64,000 bases of DNA from Actibacterium naphthalenivorans (GCF_014196965.1 NZ_JACIEQ010000005.1:62001-126000), one strand, 5' to 3'. Shown: positions 41,256-52,483, numbered from the stretch's first letter. Made by a program: numbers and translations. The notes: generated by a model from the sequence alone, not told the origin.

Positions 41256-41354
41256 GTGAAATTCAAGACCTTGCGCAGAGCCGGGGCAGCCAGCCTTTTG
41301 GCATTTGCCACGCTTGCTTCCGCCTGCGGCGTTCCTCTGGTTCCACTTGTTTAA
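41256..41354 (+). CDS. Tiny putative lipoprotein (32 aa) upstream of the Wza-like gene
   Basis: A 32-codon frame starting at a GTG after GAGGGCCCGAGCA. The peptide reads as a signal sequence ending in a lipobox-like LASAC, followed by only eight residues (GVPLVPLV). It ends 18 bases before the GTG of the Wza-like gene and shares its strand. If made, it would be a lipidated nine-residue peptide. It could instead be a translational leader. Its upstream part, 41165-41255, contains no other gene. Confidence 0.45.
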   Translation: MKFKTLRRAGAASLLAFATLASACGVPLVPLV

Positions 41355-41372
41355 CCCCGAGGAGCACAGGCA

Positions 41373-42503
41373 GTGACATTCATGGCAACCCGTGCGGCCA
41401 GGGCGCTGACCCTGTTGACGCTTGTGGCCACAGTGGCCGGCTGCGCCCTTCCCCGTTCCGGCCCCAACAAGCGCGAGATCTTCGAAGGATCCATCCAGAA
41501 AAGCGGCGACGCCTTCGTGGTGACAGTCAACGACAGGGTTACGCGGGCCACATCGGTGGTGCCCTCGCTCGGGTTTTCCAGCGATTTCCGCAATGCCGGG
41601 ATCGTCGGCTCGGACACGATCCAGCCCGGCGACACGCTTGGCCTGACGATCTATGAAAACGTCGACGACGGGCTGCTGGCCGGCGAAGGCACCAACGCCA
41701 GTGTGCTGGACGAGGTTCAGGTTGACGGCTCGGGCTTTATCTTCATTCCCTATGCGGGCCGCGTCCGCGCCTCTGGCAACACGCCCGAACGGCTGCGCCA
41801 GATCATCACCGAAAAGCTGGATGCCCAGACGCCCGACCCGCAGGTCGTGGTGCGCCGCCTTGCCGGCGACGGATCGACCGTGTCGATCGCGGGCAGCATC
41901 GGCGCGCAGGGGGTTTACCCGATCGAACGGCCGACGCGTACCCTGAGCGCGATGCTGGCGGCGGCGGGCGGTATCGTGATCGAGCCCGAGATCGCGCAGG
42001 TGACCGTGATCCGTGGCGGCAAACGCGGGCAGATCTGGTTTCAGGATCTCTACAAAAATCCGCAAATGGACATCGCCCTGCGCGGCGGCGACCGCATTCT
42101 GGTTGAACAGGACACGCGTGATTTCACCGCCCTGGGCGCCACCGGATCGCAGCGCCGCGTGGCCTTCGAAAGCCAGACCCTTTCGGCGATCGAGGCGATC
42201 GCCCAGGTCGGCGGGCTCAGCTCCGGCCTCGCCGATCCGACCGGCGTGTTCGTCTTCCGCAACGAAACGCCCGAAATTTCCAATGCCGTTCTCGGCCGCG
42301 ACGATCTGCAGGGCGATCAGCGTTTCGTCTACGTGCTGGACCTGACCGAGCCCAATGGCATGTTCCTGGCGCGCGATTTCGCAATCCGCGACGGTGATAC
42401 CGTCTATGTGACCGAAGCGCCGTTTGTTCAGTGGTCGAAAACCCTGGGCGCGATCACCGGAACGCTTGGCACCGCGGGCGCGGTCACGACCCTGACCCAG
42501 TAA
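41373..42503 (+). CDS. Polysaccharide export lipoprotein (Wza/KpsD-like OPX)
   Basis: A 376-residue outer membrane polysaccharide export protein. The signal peptide ends in the lipobox VAGC (about residues 20-23). Two polysaccharide-export/SLBB segments follow: DTIQPGDTLGLTIYENVDDG, VDGSGFIFIPYAGRVRASGN, then GGDRILVEQDTRDFTALGAT. The C-terminal helix (WSKTLGAITGTLGTAGAVTT) may form the outer membrane pore. GTG at 41373 has GAGGAG at good distance, so it is preferred to the ATG at 41382. No inner-membrane partner (KpsE, Wzc, KpsMT) is in the window. Confidence 0.87.
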   Translation: MTFMATRAARALTLLTLVATVAGCALPRSGPNKREIFEGSIQKSGDAFVVTVNDRVTRATSVVPSLGFSSDFRNAGIVGSDTIQPGDTLGLTIYENVDDGLLAGEGTNASVLDEVQVDGSGFIFIPYAGRVRASGNTPERLRQIITEKLDAQTPDPQVVVRRLAGDGSTVSIAGSIGAQGVYPIERPTRTLSAMLAAAGGIVIEPEIAQVTVIRGGKRGQIWFQDLYKNPQMDIALRGGDRILVEQDTRDFTALGATGSQRRVAFESQTLSAIEAIAQVGGLSSGLADPTGVFVFRNETPEISNAVLGRDDLQGDQRFVYVLDLTEPNGMFLARDFAIRDGDTVYVTEAPFVQWSKTLGAITGTLGTAGAVTTLTQ

Positions 42504-42511
42504 GCCCCGCC

Positions 42512-44566
42512 ATGGCGGGACATGCCCCTTCCTTTGAACAGGCCGCCGGGCGGGATGATCCCCCCCGGCGGCTTTACGTCTATAACGGCGGGTTTCTGAC
42601 CCAGGGCCGGGTGCGGCGCATTCTGGAACTGGCCGGCTATGACATCCGCCTGGGCGCGCCGGGGCCGGGCGATATGGTGGGGGTTTGGGGGCAATCGCCC
42701 ACCGCGCCGCGCGGCGAGGCGGTGGCCCGCGCGCTGAACGCGCCGGTGCTGCGGGTCGAGGATGCCTTCCTGCGCTCGGTTCTGCCGGGGCGCGACGGGG
42801 AACCGCCGCTGGGCCTGCTGCTCGACAGCGCCGGCGTGCATTTCGACCCGTCCCGCCCCAGCGATCTGGAGCGGCTTCTGGCCACCCACCCGCTGGACGA
42901 CACCGCCCTGCTGAACCGTGCCCGCGCGGCGGCCGAGCGGCTGCGCGCGCTGCATCTTTCGAAGTACAACGCCTTCGATCCCGACGCGCCCGTGCCCGAT
43001 CCGGGCTATGTGCTGGTCGTTGATCAGACCGCGGGCGATGCTTCGGTCACCGCCTCGGGCGCCGGCAAGGACCGGTTCCGCGAGATGCTGGCCTTTGCCC
43101 AGATCGAACATCCCGGCGCACGCATCGTGATCAAATCCCACCCCGAGACCGCCGCCGGGCACCGCGCGGGCCATTTCACCCCCGATCAGGCGCAGGGGCG
43201 GATTTCCATCCTGACCGACCCCGTATCGCCCTGGCATCTGCTGGAGGGGGCCATCGCGGTTTACACCGTCTCGTCGCAGCTCGGGTTCGAGGCGATCCTC
43301 GCCGGGCACAAACCGCGTGTCTTCGGCCAGCCCTTCTATGGCGGCTGGGGGCTGACGCAGGATGAAAACCCGGTGCCCCGGCGCGAACGCCGCCTGACCC
43401 GGCCCCAACTTTTCGCCGCCGCGATGATCCTGGCGCCAACATGGTACGATCCCTGTCGCGACCGTCTGTGCCCGCTGGAAGACGCCATCGCCACGCTGGA
43501 GTCCGAGGCCCGTGCCTGGCGCGCGGATCGGCGCGGCTGGGTGGCCTCGGGGATGCGGCTGTGGAAACGGCAACCGCTGAAGCGGTTCTTCGGCGCCCAT
43601 GGCCCGGTTCGCTTCGTGGACGATCTGCAGAGGGCCACACGGATCGGCGCGGCCCGCGACCAGCCGGTGATGGTCTGGGCGGGCAAGGGCGAAACCGCCC
43701 CGCCCGGAACCCACAGAGTCGAGGACGGGTTCTTGCGCTCGCGCGGGTTGGGCGCGCGGCTTGTGCCGCCGCTATCGCTGGTGACCGATGACCTTGGCAT
43801 CCATTACGACCCGTCCCGCGAAAGCCGGCTGGAACGTCTGATCACCGCCTCCGCCACCCTGCCGCAGGGAGAGCTGGACCGCGCCGAGCGGCTGATCGCG
43901 CTGCTGCGCAAGGCCGGGGTTTCGAAATACAACCTCGGCCTCGGCGGCGCGCCCCTGCCCGACCTGCCCGAAGGCCATCGCATTCTGGTGCCCGGTCAGG
44001 TCGAGGATGACGCCTCTGTCGTGAAAGGCTGCGGCGCGGAGCGGAGCAATCTCGACCTGCTGCGCCGGGTGCGGGCCGAAAACCCCGACGCGGTGATCCT
44101 GTACAAACCGCACCCGGATGTAGAGGCCGGGCTGCGCCCCGGTGCCGTGGCGCCGGGCGATGTGCGGGCGCTCGCGGATCTGGTGCTGGAACGGACCGAT
44201 CCCGTCGCGCTGATCGGCGCGGTCGATGCGGTCTGGACCCTGACATCGCTGCTGGGGTTCGAGGCTTTGATCCGGGGAGTGCCGGTCACCTGCCTTGGCG
44301 CGCCTTTCTATGCGGGCTGGGGCCTGACCACCGATCTTGGCCCGGTGCCCGCCCGGCGCCGCGCGCGCCCCGGCCTGACCGGTCTGGCCCATGCGGCACT
44401 GATCGGCTATCCGCGCTATTTCGATCCGAAAACCGGGCGCCCCTGCCCCGCAGAGGTGGTGGTGGAACGGCTGCAAACCAGCGATCTGCCCCAACCGGGG
44501 CCAATCAACCGGAGCCTGTCAAAACTGCAGGGGTTGCTGGCAAGCTCTGCGCATCTGTGGCGCTGA
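42512..44566 (+). CDS. kpsC: Capsule polysaccharide Kdo transferase KpsC (tandem domains)
   Basis: A 684-residue protein with the two-domain KpsC layout. Both halves share the pattern (RVEDAFLRSVLP, ... VEDGFLRSRGLGARLVPPLS) and end with a nucleotide-sugar segment (VYTVSSQLGFEAILAGHKPR, ... TLTSLLGFEALIRGVPVTCL) followed by FGQPFYGGWGLT and LGAPFYAGWGLT. The N and C halves correspond to the alternating beta-2,7 and beta-2,4 Kdo transferases that build the poly-Kdo linker. The start is the ATG 8 bases after the Wza stop, an operon. It acts with KpsS at the inner membrane face. The next gene on the other strand, ribD, is 6 bases from its end. Confidence 0.92.
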   Translation: MAGHAPSFEQAAGRDDPPRRLYVYNGGFLTQGRVRRILELAGYDIRLGAPGPGDMVGVWGQSPTAPRGEAVARALNAPVLRVEDAFLRSVLPGRDGEPPLGLLLDSAGVHFDPSRPSDLERLLATHPLDDTALLNRARAAAERLRALHLSKYNAFDPDAPVPDPGYVLVVDQTAGDASVTASGAGKDRFREMLAFAQIEHPGARIVIKSHPETAAGHRAGHFTPDQAQGRISILTDPVSPWHLLEGAIAVYTVSSQLGFEAILAGHKPRVFGQPFYGGWGLTQDENPVPRRERRLTRPQLFAAAMILAPTWYDPCRDRLCPLEDAIATLESEARAWRADRRGWVASGMRLWKRQPLKRFFGAHGPVRFVDDLQRATRIGAARDQPVMVWAGKGETAPPGTHRVEDGFLRSRGLGARLVPPLSLVTDDLGIHYDPSRESRLERLITASATLPQGELDRAERLIALLRKAGVSKYNLGLGGAPLPDLPEGHRILVPGQVEDDASVVKGCGAERSNLDLLRRVRAENPDAVILYKPHPDVEAGLRPGAVAPGDVRALADLVLERTDPVALIGAVDAVWTLTSLLGFEALIRGVPVTCLGAPFYAGWGLTTDLGPVPARRRARPGLTGLAHAALIGYPRYFDPKTGRPCPAEVVVERLQTSDLPQPGPINRSLSKLQGLLASSAHLWR

Positions 44567-44572
44567 GAGGCG

Positions 44573-45676
44573 TCAGGCCCTTTCCCAGCAATGCATGACG
44601 TCGCCGCCCACGGCCCGTGTTTCGACCAGCGAAAAGCGCGGCGCCTCGGCCAGTGCATCCAGCCCCATCGCCCCGAGTGCCGGAAAGCCTTCGGCCCCGA
44701 TCGCCAGACCGGCGGTAAAGCCCACCAGCTCATCCACCATCCCCGCCATCAGAAGCGAGGCCGCCAGCGCCCCGCCGCCTTCGCAAAACACCCGCGTCAG
44801 CCCGGCCTGCCCCAGCGCCTGCAACAGGGCCAGCGGGTCAAGCTGCCCGCCGGCGCCGATAGGCACCTCGATCAGCCGCGCGCCCAGCTTTTCCCACGCG
44901 GCGCGGGCCGGTTCGGGCGCGCTGTCGCCATGGCACAGCCAGAGCGGCACATCGCCCGCGCTTTGCGCCAACTTGCCACCCAACGGAAGATCCAGCCTGC
45001 GGGAACAGACAATGCGCAAAGGCTGCGCCGCAACGCCCATGCCGCGCACCGTCAGCATCGGGTCATCGGCCCGCGCCGTGCCACCGCCCACCATCACCGC
45101 GTCATGCCGGGCACGCTGTGCGTGCACCATGCGCCGTGCGCCGGGGCCGGTGATCCACTGGCTTTCGCCGGTTGCGGTCGCGATCCGCCCGTCAAAGGAC
45201 GACGCAAGCTTCAGGGTCAGGGCCGGGCGCCCCTCTGTCCGGTTCAGCAGGAAACCGCGATGGGCGCGCCGGGCCTCCGCCGCCATCACGCCGGTCTGCA
45301 CCGCGATCCCGGCCTGCCGCAGCATGGCATGGCCACCGCCCGCGACACGCGGATCGGGATCTTCCAGCGCGGTAACAACCCGCGCCACCCCGGCCTGTAC
45401 GAGTGCGGTGGCGCAGGGCGGCGTCTGGCCGATATGCGCGCAGGGTTCGAGCGAGACATAGGCGCTTGCCCCCCGCGCCTGCGCGCCCGCCTGGGCCAGC
45501 GCCACAACCTCGGCATGGGGGCGGCCGCCCGGCTGGGTCCAGCCACGGCCGACGATGCGCCCGTTGTTGACGATCACGCAGCCGACGGCGGGATTGGGCC
45601 AGCAGCGGCCCTGCCCCCGCGCGCCCAGCGAAAGGGCCAGCGCCATGAAGCGCCGGTCGTCAGGGGGCTGGGTCAC
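44573..45676 (-). CDS. ribD: Bifunctional riboflavin pyrimidine deaminase/reductase RibD
   Basis: A 367-residue fusion. The N-terminal deaminase has zinc residues H54 with E56 (HAEVVAL), C79 and C88 ([14 protein letters not shown]). The C-terminal reductase is DHFR-like ([40 protein letters not shown]). It performs the second and third steps from GTP to riboflavin. It overlaps the upstream nrdR by 4 bases. Downstream it is cut off from ribE by the oppositely oriented capsule genes, so the two parts of the rib cluster need separate promoters or transcripts. Confidence 0.95.
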   Translation of the reverse strand: MTQPPDDRRFMALALSLGARGQGRCWPNPAVGCVIVNNGRIVGRGWTQPGGRPHAEVVALAQAGAQARGASAYVSLEPCAHIGQTPPCATALVQAGVARVVTALEDPDPRVAGGGHAMLRQAGIAVQTGVMAAEARRAHRGFLLNRTEGRPALTLKLASSFDGRIATATGESQWITGPGARRMVHAQRARHDAVMVGGGTARADDPMLTVRGMGVAAQPLRIVCSRRLDLPLGGKLAQSAGDVPLWLCHGDSAPEPARAAWEKLGARLIEVPIGAGGQLDPLALLQALGQAGLTRVFCEGGGALAASLLMAGMVDELVGFTAGLAIGAEGFPALGAMGLDALAEAPRFSLVETRAVGGDVMHCWERA

Positions 45677-46140
45677 TCTTCTTTCGGGGTTGGCGGGCGC
45701 AGTTCGCTTACGAACCTGTCAAAGTCGCCCGCTTCCTGGAAATTCTTGTAGACGCTGGCAAAGCGCACATAGGCCACGGTGTCGATCCGGGCCAGCGATT
45801 CCATCACGATCTCGCCGATGGTCTTGGAGGGAATGTCCGTCTCGCCCATGCTTTCCAGCCGCCGCACGATGCCGGAAATCATCTGATCCATCCGCTCGGG
45901 TTCCACCGGGCGTTTCTGCAGAGAAATCCGCACCGAGCGTTCCAGCTTGTCGCGGTCAAAATCCTCGCGCCGGCCGTTTGATTTTATCACGATCAAGTCG
46001 CGCAGCTGCACGCGCTCATAGGTGGTAAAGCGCCCGCCGCAGGCCGGGCAGAAACGCCGCCGGCGAATGGCCACATGATCTTCGGCGGGGCGTGAATCCT
46101 TCACCTGGGTGTCGATATTTCCGCAAAACGGGCAGCGCAT
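45673..46140 (-). CDS. nrdR: Transcriptional repressor NrdR
   Basis: A 155-residue regulator. The zinc ribbon has C3, C6, C31 and C34 ([25 protein letters not shown]). An ATP-cone domain follows ([20 protein letters not shown]). It senses ATP/dATP and represses ribonucleotide reductase genes by binding NrdR boxes. nrdR-ribD is a common operon start in Alphaproteobacteria. The upstream spacer (46141-46277) contains a DnaA-box-like site (46168-46176), listed separately. Confidence 0.95.
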   Translation of the reverse strand: MRCPFCGNIDTQVKDSRPAEDHVAIRRRRFCPACGGRFTTYERVQLRDLIVIKSNGRREDFDRDKLERSVRISLQKRPVEPERMDQMISGIVRRLESMGETDIPSKTIGEIVMESLARIDTVAYVRFASVYKNFQEAGDFDRFVSELRPPTPKEE

Positions 46141-46167
46141 CGCCTCTCCCTCGGTGCTGGTCGCTTG

Positions 46168-46176
46168 TTATCCACA
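46168..46176. promoter_or_regulatory. DnaA-box-like sequence upstream of nrdR
   Basis: TTATCCACA, a perfect DnaA box, 28 bases before the nrdR start. Single boxes occur by chance. It may tie nrdR expression to replication, but no cluster of boxes is seen. Confidence 0.3.
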
Positions 46177-46277
46177 GGCACTATAGGTGAGCCTCAAGAG
46201 TTTGGGTAGGGGGGAAATGCTGCCACCAGTATATGTGGCCGGAGCGGCGTTTCGGCGTGAAATCAGGGGGATGCCGC

Positions 46278-46691
46278 TCAGCGCGAAAAATGCGCCGCCA
46301 CCTGCCTTTGATGCGGCGCGCGGCGATGTTCGAACAGGTAGATGCCCTGCCAGGTGCCCAGCACCGGCCTGCCACCCGACACCGGAATCGACAGCGAAAC
46401 CGGCATCATCGCCGCCTTGATATGGGCCGGCATGTCATCGGGCCCTTCCAGCGTATGCACCAGATAAGACATCGACGGATCGTCCGACGGCGGCACGAGC
46501 CGGCCGAAGAACGCCCTGAGGTCGCGCTGCACATCCGGGTCGGCGTTTTCCTGAACCAGAAGCGAACAGGAGGTGTGGCGCACGAAAAGCGTCAGCAAAC
46601 CGTCGCCCTGGCCGGCGCACCAGCCGGTCACCTGCCGGGTGAATTCATAGAGGCCGGCGCCGCGGGTCGGAATGGTGAAGGTGGTCTGCAT
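46278..46691 (-). CDS. yjbQ: YjbQ family (UPF0047) protein
   Basis: A 137-residue single-domain protein. It shows RHTSCSLLVQENADPDVQRD, the conserved cluster of His, Cys, Asn, Asp, and the end LGTWQGIYLFEHRRAPHQRQ with conserved histidines, which look like a metal site. The E. coli member was reported to have weak thiamine phosphate synthase activity. It starts 2 bases after the stop of the DHFR-like gene, so they form an operon. Confidence 0.9.
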   Translation of the reverse strand: MQTTFTIPTRGAGLYEFTRQVTGWCAGQGDGLLTLFVRHTSCSLLVQENADPDVQRDLRAFFGRLVPPSDDPSMSYLVHTLEGPDDMPAHIKAAMMPVSLSIPVSGGRPVLGTWQGIYLFEHRRAPHQRQVAAHFSR

Positions 46692-46693
46692 GC

Positions 46694-47254
46694 TCAGCCC
46701 TCCGCCGCGCCGCGCGGGCGCAGCGTGACAAGGCGCGTGCCCCCGGCGTTCAGCGGCTCGTCGGTGATGGCACGGTAGCCTGCGGCCTGAAACACCTGGA
46801 CAGGGTCCGCCACGGCCTGGCCGGAGAAGACAGGCAGCCCCGCGCCAAAGCTGATCGGCTCCACCGTCAGCTTCACGAGGTCGATGGCCCCCGCGGCATG
46901 AAACCAGTCATGCACCCGCGTACCACCGAGGATCAGCCCGTTTCGCATCGGATGAACCGCGCCGACCCGTGCGGCCAGATCGCTCGGGCCCAGCTTTTCG
47001 GGGTTCAGCCAGAGCTGCGTCGGGCGGCGCCATCCGCCCGCCCCGGTCGACAGGATGATCCGCCGCCGCTCGGGCCGGTCCGCCGCCGCATGGGTGTGGC
47101 GGCCCATGATCGACCAATCCGCCGCCGCGACCTCGGCGAAGAACAGATCCTGCTCTTCGGCGCTGGCCCATACCTGCGGAGGCTCGCCGGGTGTGCGGGC
47201 GATGAACCCGTCGGCAGAGGTGACGAGGGCAAGGGTGAAACGCGGTTCGGGCAT
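46694..47254 (-). CDS. Dihydrofolate reductase-like (RibD C-terminal) protein
   Basis: A 186-residue protein of the RibD_C/DHFR fold (RFTLALVTSADGFIARTPGE, WSIMGRHTHAAADRPERRRI, GGTRVHDWFHAAGAIDLVKL). Such stand-alone proteins are NADPH-dependent reductases of unclear substrate. It lies close to ribD but is not in the same operon, and its sequence is not that of the RibD reductase. The start is the ATG after CAGGACTTGTG; the preceding GTG is less likely. It is upstream of yjbQ. Confidence 0.75.
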   Translation of the reverse strand: MPEPRFTLALVTSADGFIARTPGEPPQVWASAEEQDLFFAEVAAADWSIMGRHTHAAADRPERRRIILSTGAGGWRRPTQLWLNPEKLGPSDLAARVGAVHPMRNGLILGGTRVHDWFHAAGAIDLVKLTVEPISFGAGLPVFSGQAVADPVQVFQAAGYRAITDEPLNAGGTRLVTLRPRGAAEG

Positions 47255-47287
47255 CACAAGTCCTGCGGGCGCGGCGGCATCGGCGGT

Positions 47288-47758
47288 TCAGAACGCGTCG
47301 AAATCCCAGTAGAAGGGCGTGATCGAACGACAGGTAGACGTGGCAAGGGCCGACAGGAAATTCTCGCCGACATCGATGCTGAGGCTGTAATCGCTCTCGG
47401 GCCGCGCCTCGGCCGCAGCCAGAAGTGCCTCATCCGGACGCACGGTAAAGACAACACCGGAATGGCCCGGCCTGCGCAGGCTCGGGCGGCGCGATTCCAC
47501 CACATAGATGCGTTCGTTGGGCAGCAGCCGGAGTTTGTTTTCCACATATTCGCCCGCGGCGCACCAGTAGTTTCTCGCGCCATCGCCGGGCCGGCTGATC
47601 ACCTCGAACTGGCCGGGTGTAGCCGGATCACCCAGCACAAGATTGCCGGTCGTATTGTGGTAATCGGGCATAACCTCGGGCAGGGCGCGCGGCGCGGGCT
47701 TTTCGGCACAGCCCGCCAGCAGGGCAACAGCAACACAAACGGCCAGCAGAGGTTTCAT
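47288..47758 (-). CDS. Putative lipoprotein
   Basis: A 156-residue protein with a strong lipoprotein signal (MKPLLAVCVAVALLAGC, Cys at 17). The mature part shows YWCAAGEYVENKLRLLPNER and later YSLSIDVGENFLSALATSTC, but no recognised domain. Two further cysteines may form a disulfide. It lies 49 bases beyond the rpoD stop on the same strand, separated from it by a terminator. A promoter of its own was not found in that gap. Confidence 0.7.
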   Translation of the reverse strand: MKPLLAVCVAVALLAGCAEKPAPRALPEVMPDYHNTTGNLVLGDPATPGQFEVISRPGDGARNYWCAAGEYVENKLRLLPNERIYVVESRRPSLRRPGHSGVVFTVRPDEALLAAAEARPESDYSLSIDVGENFLSALATSTCRSITPFYWDFDAF

Positions 47759-47775
47759 CTTCGCCTCCCAGAGGA

Positions 47776-47796
47776 AAGGCCGCGCAGTGCGCGGCC
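47776..47796 (-). terminator. rpoD terminator
   Basis: On the minus strand GGCCGCGC-ACT-GCGCGGCC followed by TTTCC. It begins 12 bases after the rpoD stop. Confidence 0.75.
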
Positions 47797-47807
47797 AGTT
47801 CAGAAAA

Positions 47808-49793
<1,986 letters not shown>

Positions 49794-49912
49794 TCTCTGC
49801 TCCTTAGGCGGGGAAGCTGATTCGGTCCCTCACGTGATCCGAATCAATAGCGCGAATCACGCGCCTGCACACCCGTTTAGCTGTGTTTCTTTATCCAATC
49901 GTCGCAGCAACG

Positions 49913-51871
49913 TCACGACGGTCGCCGCCCACCCTTGGTGAAGTTTATCTGTTCCAGCAGCCGGTCGAAGGAATTCCGCTCCTCCCGGCTCATGCGGGCA
50001 CCGTTCGGGCCGATGTCATATTCGCCCTTGTCCTCGGTATCGCCGCGCCCGGCGCGGTTGCGCGCCTCGGCCACCTGTCCCAGACGCCAGGTCAGCCCCT
50101 CATCGGCCAACCCGGCCAGATCCTCCACCGCATCCTCGATTTCCCGCGCCGCCCCCCTTGCCGCGTCCAGCTTGGCCAGTTCCTCGGCCAGGCACATCAT
50201 CGCCTTTTCGCTGTCGGCGCGATCCAGCAATGGCGGCGCGATCTGCACATGGCTTTGGGCAAAGAGCTTTTCAAGGGGGCCGGGCCCCAACGTACCGGCA
50301 ATCGCCGCGCGCAACGCCTCGGGATCGTTTTCGCCCAGATGGGTCAGCAGCGCGCCCTGAATGCGCCGGTGATCATCGGTGACGAATTCCAGCCGCTCCA
50401 ACTCTCCCTCGAACTCCGGCAGCAGCGCGGGGTGGGTGACCAGCGTGGCCAGAATCACGGCCTCGCGCAGCTCCTCCTCGAACCGAGGCGGGCCCGACAC
50501 CAGCGCCGAGTTCCTGGTGGTCGGCATCGGCAGCGCCGGCGCATCACGCGGGCGCCACTTGCCGGGGCGCTGCTGCGATGTGCGGCGCTGGCCGAACAGC
50601 TCCCATCGCAGACGCTTGATTTCTTCGCCGTAATGGCCGCGGATCGACGGATCCTTGATGGTGGCGATCGCCTTGCGCAGATCCTTGTCCAGCGCGGCCT
50701 TGCGCTCGGGGCTGTCGAAAACGCGGCCCTCCGTTTCCCGCTGCCACAAGAGCTGCACCATCGGGCGGGCCTGATCCAGAAGCTTCTGCATCGCCCCGGC
50801 CCCGCCCGACCGGATCACATCGTCGGGGTCCTGCCCCTGCGGCATCAACGCAAAGCGCAGGCTCTGCCCGGCCTCCAGCTGCGGCAGCGCCAGATCAATC
50901 ACCCGCATCGCCGCGCGCAGCCCGGCGGTGTCTCCATCCAGCGCGATGATCGGTTCGGGATGGATTCGCCACATCAGCTGCAACTGCGTGTCGGTGATCG
51001 CGGTACCCAGCGGCGCGACGGTGGCGCCGAAGCCCGCCTCGGCCAGCGCGATCACATCCATATAGCCCTCGGCCACGATCAGGGGCTTGCCCTTGCCGGC
51101 GGCCTCACGCGCGGGGCCGTGGTTGAAAAGGCTGCGGCCCTTGTCGAACAGCTCCGTCTCGGGCGAGTTCAGGTACTTGGCATTGTCATTGGGATCCATC
51201 GCCCGGCCGCCGAAGGCGATCGCCCGGCCGCGCGCGTCGCGGATCGGGAACATGATCCGGCCCCGGAACGTGTCATAGGGCTTGCCGCCCCGCTGGCTGG
51301 GCTTGGCCAGCCCCGCCCCCATGATCAGATCGGGCGTGATCCCCTTGCCGGTCAGATGGTCCCACAGCCCCTGCCACATATCGGGGGCAAAGCCGATTTC
51401 CCAACGCTCCTGCGCCGCCTCCGACAGGCCGCGCCGGGCCAGATAGGCGCGCGCGTCGCCGGCTGCGGCGGTTTTCGACTGCAGCCGGTAGTATTGCACC
51501 GCCTGCTCCATCACCTCGATCAACTGGCTGCGGCGATCGGATTTTTGCTGTGCCTGCGGATCGCGCGCGGGCATGGTCATCCCGGCTTCGGCGGCGAGAA
51601 TCTCGATCGCCTCCATGAAGCCAACATTCTCGGTCTCGCGAATGAAACTGATCGCGTCGCCCTTCGCATGGCAACCGAAGCAATAGTAATAGCCCTTGCG
51701 GTCATCCACGTGGAACGAGGCGGATTTTTCCTGGTGGAACGGACATGGCGCCCACATGTCGCCCTTACTCTGGTTCGACTTGCGCGGATCCCACATGACC
51801 TTGCGGCCCACGACCTGGCTAAGGGACGTGCGGGTGCGAAGCTCGTCAAGGAAACCGGGGGGCAGACTCAT
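49913..51871 (-). CDS. dnaG: DNA primase DnaG
   Basis: A 652-residue primase. The N-terminal zinc finger has C43, H46, C64 and C67 (CPFHQEKSASFHVDDRKGYY). The TOPRIM region includes LIVAEGYMDVIALAEAGFGA and IIALDGDTAGLRAAMRVIDL, which hold the conserved E and DxD of metal binding. The C-terminal part is the DnaB-binding domain and is low in recognisable motifs. The start is the ATG at 51871; the frame extends three codons to a TTG. It lies upstream of rpoD and 66 bases downstream of soxG. Confidence 0.95.
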   Translation of the reverse strand: MSLPPGFLDELRTRTSLSQVVGRKVMWDPRKSNQSKGDMWAPCPFHQEKSASFHVDDRKGYYYCFGCHAKGDAISFIRETENVGFMEAIEILAAEAGMTMPARDPQAQQKSDRRSQLIEVMEQAVQYYRLQSKTAAAGDARAYLARRGLSEAAQERWEIGFAPDMWQGLWDHLTGKGITPDLIMGAGLAKPSQRGGKPYDTFRGRIMFPIRDARGRAIAFGGRAMDPNDNAKYLNSPETELFDKGRSLFNHGPAREAAGKGKPLIVAEGYMDVIALAEAGFGATVAPLGTAITDTQLQLMWRIHPEPIIALDGDTAGLRAAMRVIDLALPQLEAGQSLRFALMPQGQDPDDVIRSGGAGAMQKLLDQARPMVQLLWQRETEGRVFDSPERKAALDKDLRKAIATIKDPSIRGHYGEEIKRLRWELFGQRRTSQQRPGKWRPRDAPALPMPTTRNSALVSGPPRFEEELREAVILATLVTHPALLPEFEGELERLEFVTDDHRRIQGALLTHLGENDPEALRAAIAGTLGPGPLEKLFAQSHVQIAPPLLDRADSEKAMMCLAEELAKLDAARGAAREIEDAVEDLAGLADEGLTWRLGQVAEARNRAGRGDTEDKGEYDIGPNGARMSREERNSFDRLLEQINFTKGGRRPS

Positions 51872-51937
51872 GACAGACAATATCGGTGCGCAGGCACGAA
51901 GAGTCTAGCATCGGCGGCCGGGAAACTTTTCCACCGC

Positions 51938-52483
51938 TCAGCCCTGCGCGGCGATGCTTTTGACGGCGGTTTCAAGTGCGCGCCGCGCCGTTTGCGCCAT
52001 GGAGCGCATCACCAGCAACTCGAACCGGTCCGGCCCGGCACATGTTACCGACGCCATCATATGCGCCAGTTCGGTGCGCGCGGTATGGCCCGCCGGGAAC
52101 CCCTCCGTGCGAATGTCGAGCGGCGTGAGCCGGGACAGCACCGCCCGCGCGCCCGCGCCTTCCAGCACGAGCATTGCCCAGCCATCGCTTTGGTCGGTCA
52201 GCGCGGCGCAGGCGCCCAGCCCCGCCGCCGGCTCCGGCCCCGCCAGCATCGCCTGCGCCCGCCCCCACCAGACGCAGCGCGCGGCCTCCGAGTGGCTCAC
52301 CCGCCCGGGCGCCGGAAACACCAGCCCGTGTTCGGCCTGCAAGACCTGCGACACCGCATCGGCCTGCCCCGCATAAGGCGCGATCGAGGTAAGCCGGCCA
52401 GTATCAATGGCCAGCAGCCTGGCGCCCCCGGCCTCGAACAACAGCCCGGTTTCCAACGGTGGCTTGGCGGTGAGTTTAACCAC
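51938..52483 (-). CDS. soxG: Sarcosine oxidase gamma subunit
   Basis: A 181-residue small subunit of heterotetrameric sarcosine oxidase. It contains a GcvT-like fold fragment (TDQSDGWAMLVLEGAGARAV, RTELAHMMASVTCAGPDRFE). The start is inferred to be the GTG at 52481-52483, which has GGGGAG seven bases upstream and overlaps the soxA stop by 8 bases; the in-frame upstream ATGs lie deep in soxA. It is the last gene of soxBDAG. The gamma subunit is structural and helps to bind the folate-related domain. Confidence 0.88.
   Translation of the reverse strand: MVKLTAKPPLETGLLFEAGGARLLAIDTGRLTSIAPYAGQADAVSQVLQAEHGLVFPAPGRVSHSEAARCVWWGRAQAMLAGPEPAAGLGACAALTDQSDGWAMLVLEGAGARAVLSRLTPLDIRTEGFPAGHTARTELAHMMASVTCAGPDRFELLVMRSMAQTARRALETAVKSIAAQG

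Noticed and set aside
46141-46277. NrdR boxes upstream of nrdR
   Set aside because: Only a weak CAC-TATAG-GTG symmetry is present; there is no tandem pair of the usual 16-base boxes.
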